Positions 18,071-20,000 of a stretch of DNA of 20,000 bases are shown piece by piece. Every line of letters begins with the position of its first letter. The stretch's first letter is position 1. The notes under the pieces are model-generated. The model searched no databases, was not told the DNA's origin, and saw only the letters and a list, made by a program, of their open reading frames with translations. This stretch comes from Chrysomallon squamiferum. Its lineage: Eukaryota; Mollusca; Gastropoda; Neomphalida; Peltospiridae. The stretch is taken from assembly GCA_012295275.1 (NCBI GenBank), contig CM022675.1, forward strand, positions 13,709,017 through 13,729,016, given 5' to 3'. Both the position numbers and the translations under genes were made by a program.

Positions 18071-19830
18071 AACACTCAACACAGCGAAGAAGAAAAAAGA
18101 AAGAGAACAGAATGCGAGAAGGTCGACACTAATTAAATTTTATCTCTACTAACACATGAATTATTTATACTGGCAATCTGTAAACATCATATCTTCCTAA
18201 AATAACATTTAAATTAATTCTAAATACTACATTTCTATAATTATAAAAAAAATAAAATAAATAAAGATAGAGAGAGAGATAAAATAAATAAGTAGATGGA
18301 GAAGAAAAAGAACGAAGAAAGAAAGAACAGAAAAAAAATGAAGATGACAAAAAACAAAATACCATGTATGTTCATGTTATCACTGGAACATTTAAATTAT
18401 ACATAATTGATGTCTACTGATAAAACTTAAAAATAAAGAAAGAAAGAAGCAGAGATGTTTGCTTATCTGTAAATTCTGATAAGGAAAGAAGAAGAAACAA
18501 AATAATAATATATGACATTTTACTTAGAAGATTAAAAAACATATATTTATATATTGTCTTAAATCATATTCTGAGAGAGAAAAAAAGAATTACCAATAAA
18601 ACAGATAATCTTTAAATTATCTTGAGAAATTTTAAAAAAAAAAAAAAATAAATAAATAAAAAAAAAAAAAGAAAAAGATTCCTTGTAATGGAATCATTTT
18701 GAAATAAAATAAAATATTAAAGGATAAAGATATTTTAAAAACAAAATTAGAATGCACTGATAAAAGGTATCTTGTAAAAATGTTGTTATTACGAAATAAA
18801 CTTCCTGAAAAAGAGAGAGGGTGTGTTTCTATAAGAGACAGAGGGGGAGAGAAAGATTATGTTGGTCGAATTCACTGCAAAATTATTACAGTCAATTCAA
18901 CCTTGTTAATGCAGTAAATTATAATAAAAAATAAAATGTCAACTATAATTTAAAAACATGAAAGTTAAAGTACATATTACTGTTTATCACAGAAACATAC
19001 ATTTTAAAAAACACTCAAAACACTGAGGAAAAAAAAAAGAAAAAGAAAAAAGAAACACTGAACTATCATGATTGTCAGCAATATAAAAACATTATTAAAA
19101 ATATCTATAAAGATAAAAATTAATATAAAAAAAAAGTTCTTTCTTTTGCATAACTCAAGTTTGCAGTGAAAAATAAAAACAGTACATCACTTACAAAACT
19201 GAATATCACTTACAGGCAAAACACACACACACTCACCCTTTTATTCAATTTTATATAATTTTATGTATTTTTATATTTAATGTTACTATAGTAATACAGT
19301 TATCATTTTTATTATTGTTATATTAATAGGTTTTAGTTATTATAATTATTATTTTTGTTATAATTGTTATAACCTAATAATTGTTAGAATAATAAATGTT
19401 GTTGTTGTTGTTATTGTTATTATTTACAATTCAGAACTGTGCACACAAATGCATGCACACACAAACACACAGACAGACACATCTCGTTATTAAAGCCTGA
19501 AGGAATTTGTGTTTTTTCATAAGACATTAATATTTTTATTTCAAAAAAAAAAAAAAAAAATAAAAAATAAAAAATAAAAAATAAAAATAAAAAGTTATTA
19601 ATAATAAATTAAATTAAATTAAAAATTATATATAGTCACATATATAAATATATATACTGTGTAGGTTGGTATATAAAATGTCTCCAAAAATATCAGATAT
19701 AAAATGAAACATTAATTACATGTGTTCTAGTGTTTGAATGTACTGGAAAACTTCTGTATACCCAGTAGAAACATAAACACACTTTTTTTCTCTCTGCTGA
19801 AACTTACGTTTGAGAATTTAAAGAATCTGT
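18071..19830. other. A-rich, CpG-poor sequence, no gene seen
   Basis: Long A-rich sequence with very few CpGs and many stops in all frames. Low-complexity patches include AAAT/GAGA (about 18243-18330), A runs (about 18633-18672), (CA)n near 19219-19232, ATT/GTT near 19397-19425 and (AAAAAT)n near 19543-19595. It could be an intron or long 3'-flanking DNA; nothing shows which. Confidence 0.55.
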
Positions 19831-19840
19831 AATATGTATT

Positions 19841-20000
19841 TAACTTAGTAATAACTGCTTGACTTTCTATTACTTACTTTTAACATAATAATACATACAT
19901 TAACTTAGTAATAACTACTTAACTTTCTAATACTTACTTTTAACATAATAATACATACTTTTAACTTAGTAATGATTATTTTAACTAATACATACTTTAT
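19841..20000. repeat. 60-bp tandem repeat, open at window end
   Basis: TAACTTAGTAATAACT starts at 19841 and 19901, and a diverged copy (TAACTTAGTAATGATT) at 19962, giving intervals of 60 and 61 bp. Each unit continues with ACTTTCTA, TACTTACTTTTAACATAATA and ATACATAC. The first two copies differ by only a few bases. The third is shortened and more diverged, and the array may continue past the window. Confidence 0.85.

Noticed and set aside
18830-18841. TATAAGAGACAG, the same as part of a sequencing-library transposon end
   Set aside because: Only 12 bases match and the adjoining bases differ from the full 19-base end, so adapter carry-over is unlikely.

Overview
This window looks like a non-coding, AT-rich piece of an animal genome. 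I find no intact protein-coding gene and no rRNA or tRNA gene. Every long open frame lies on a simple repeat, such as poly-Leu/Ser frames on (CT)n or poly-Arg/Glu frames on (GA)n. Two features point to a eukaryote: a decayed LINE reverse transcriptase with an A-tract at its 3' end, and a hAT-type element with an 8-bp target duplication. The very dense microsatellites, (CT/GA)n, (ACT)n, (CATA)n, (GATA/GACA)n, (CA)n, (ATT)n and A/T runs up to 50 bases, suggest an invertebrate. A mollusc, perhaps a cephalopod, is my best guess, but it is an inference and nothing here proves it.

Layout. 1-2480: AT-rich sequence with an (ACT)n array, two (CT)n arrays, an (AAAAT)n tract, a (CA)n tract and CRE-like sites. 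2480-2805: low-repeat sequence with homeodomain-like motifs. 2820-4020: a polypurine/(CT)n junction, then an (ACT)n array split by a 709-bp non-autonomous hAT-like element. 4079-4305: a diverged tandem repeat of about 37 bp. 4310-5660: (CT)n, (CTAT)n and (GATA/GACA)n. 5664-6180: the most striking non-repeat block, with about 60 CpGs in 540 bp, TAAT-core motifs and a 28-bp duplication. 6180-9780: AT-rich sequence with microsatellites, a promoter-like spot near 7012-7045 and a CpG-bearing block near 8560-8800. 9822-10052: an (ATT/GTT)n higher-order repeat. 10193-11235: a 1-kb minisatellite with a 10-base core and 22/24-bp spacing. 11500-12320: the LINE relic on the minus strand. 12420-12760: another CpG-bearing block. 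12918-13045: what look like ancient copies of the minisatellite. 13270-13808: a 540-bp purine-rich tract. 14712-14858: a 7-copy G-run/TTATCA minisatellite. 15060-15440: a second CpG-retaining, motif-rich block. 15554-16533: (CT)n, poly-A and an inverted (CT)n/(GA)n pair. 16560-17340: low-repeat sequence with E-box/CRE sites and a hairpin. 17356-19840: A-rich intergenic or intronic sequence. 19841-20000: a 60-bp tandem repeat running off the window.

The best overall reading is a gene-poor stretch, intergenic or a long intron. In it, several short islands that keep their CpGs and carry TAAT, CRE, SOX-like and GATA-like motifs sit between microsatellites. They are candidate cis-regulatory elements. 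No genes here work together in a pathway.
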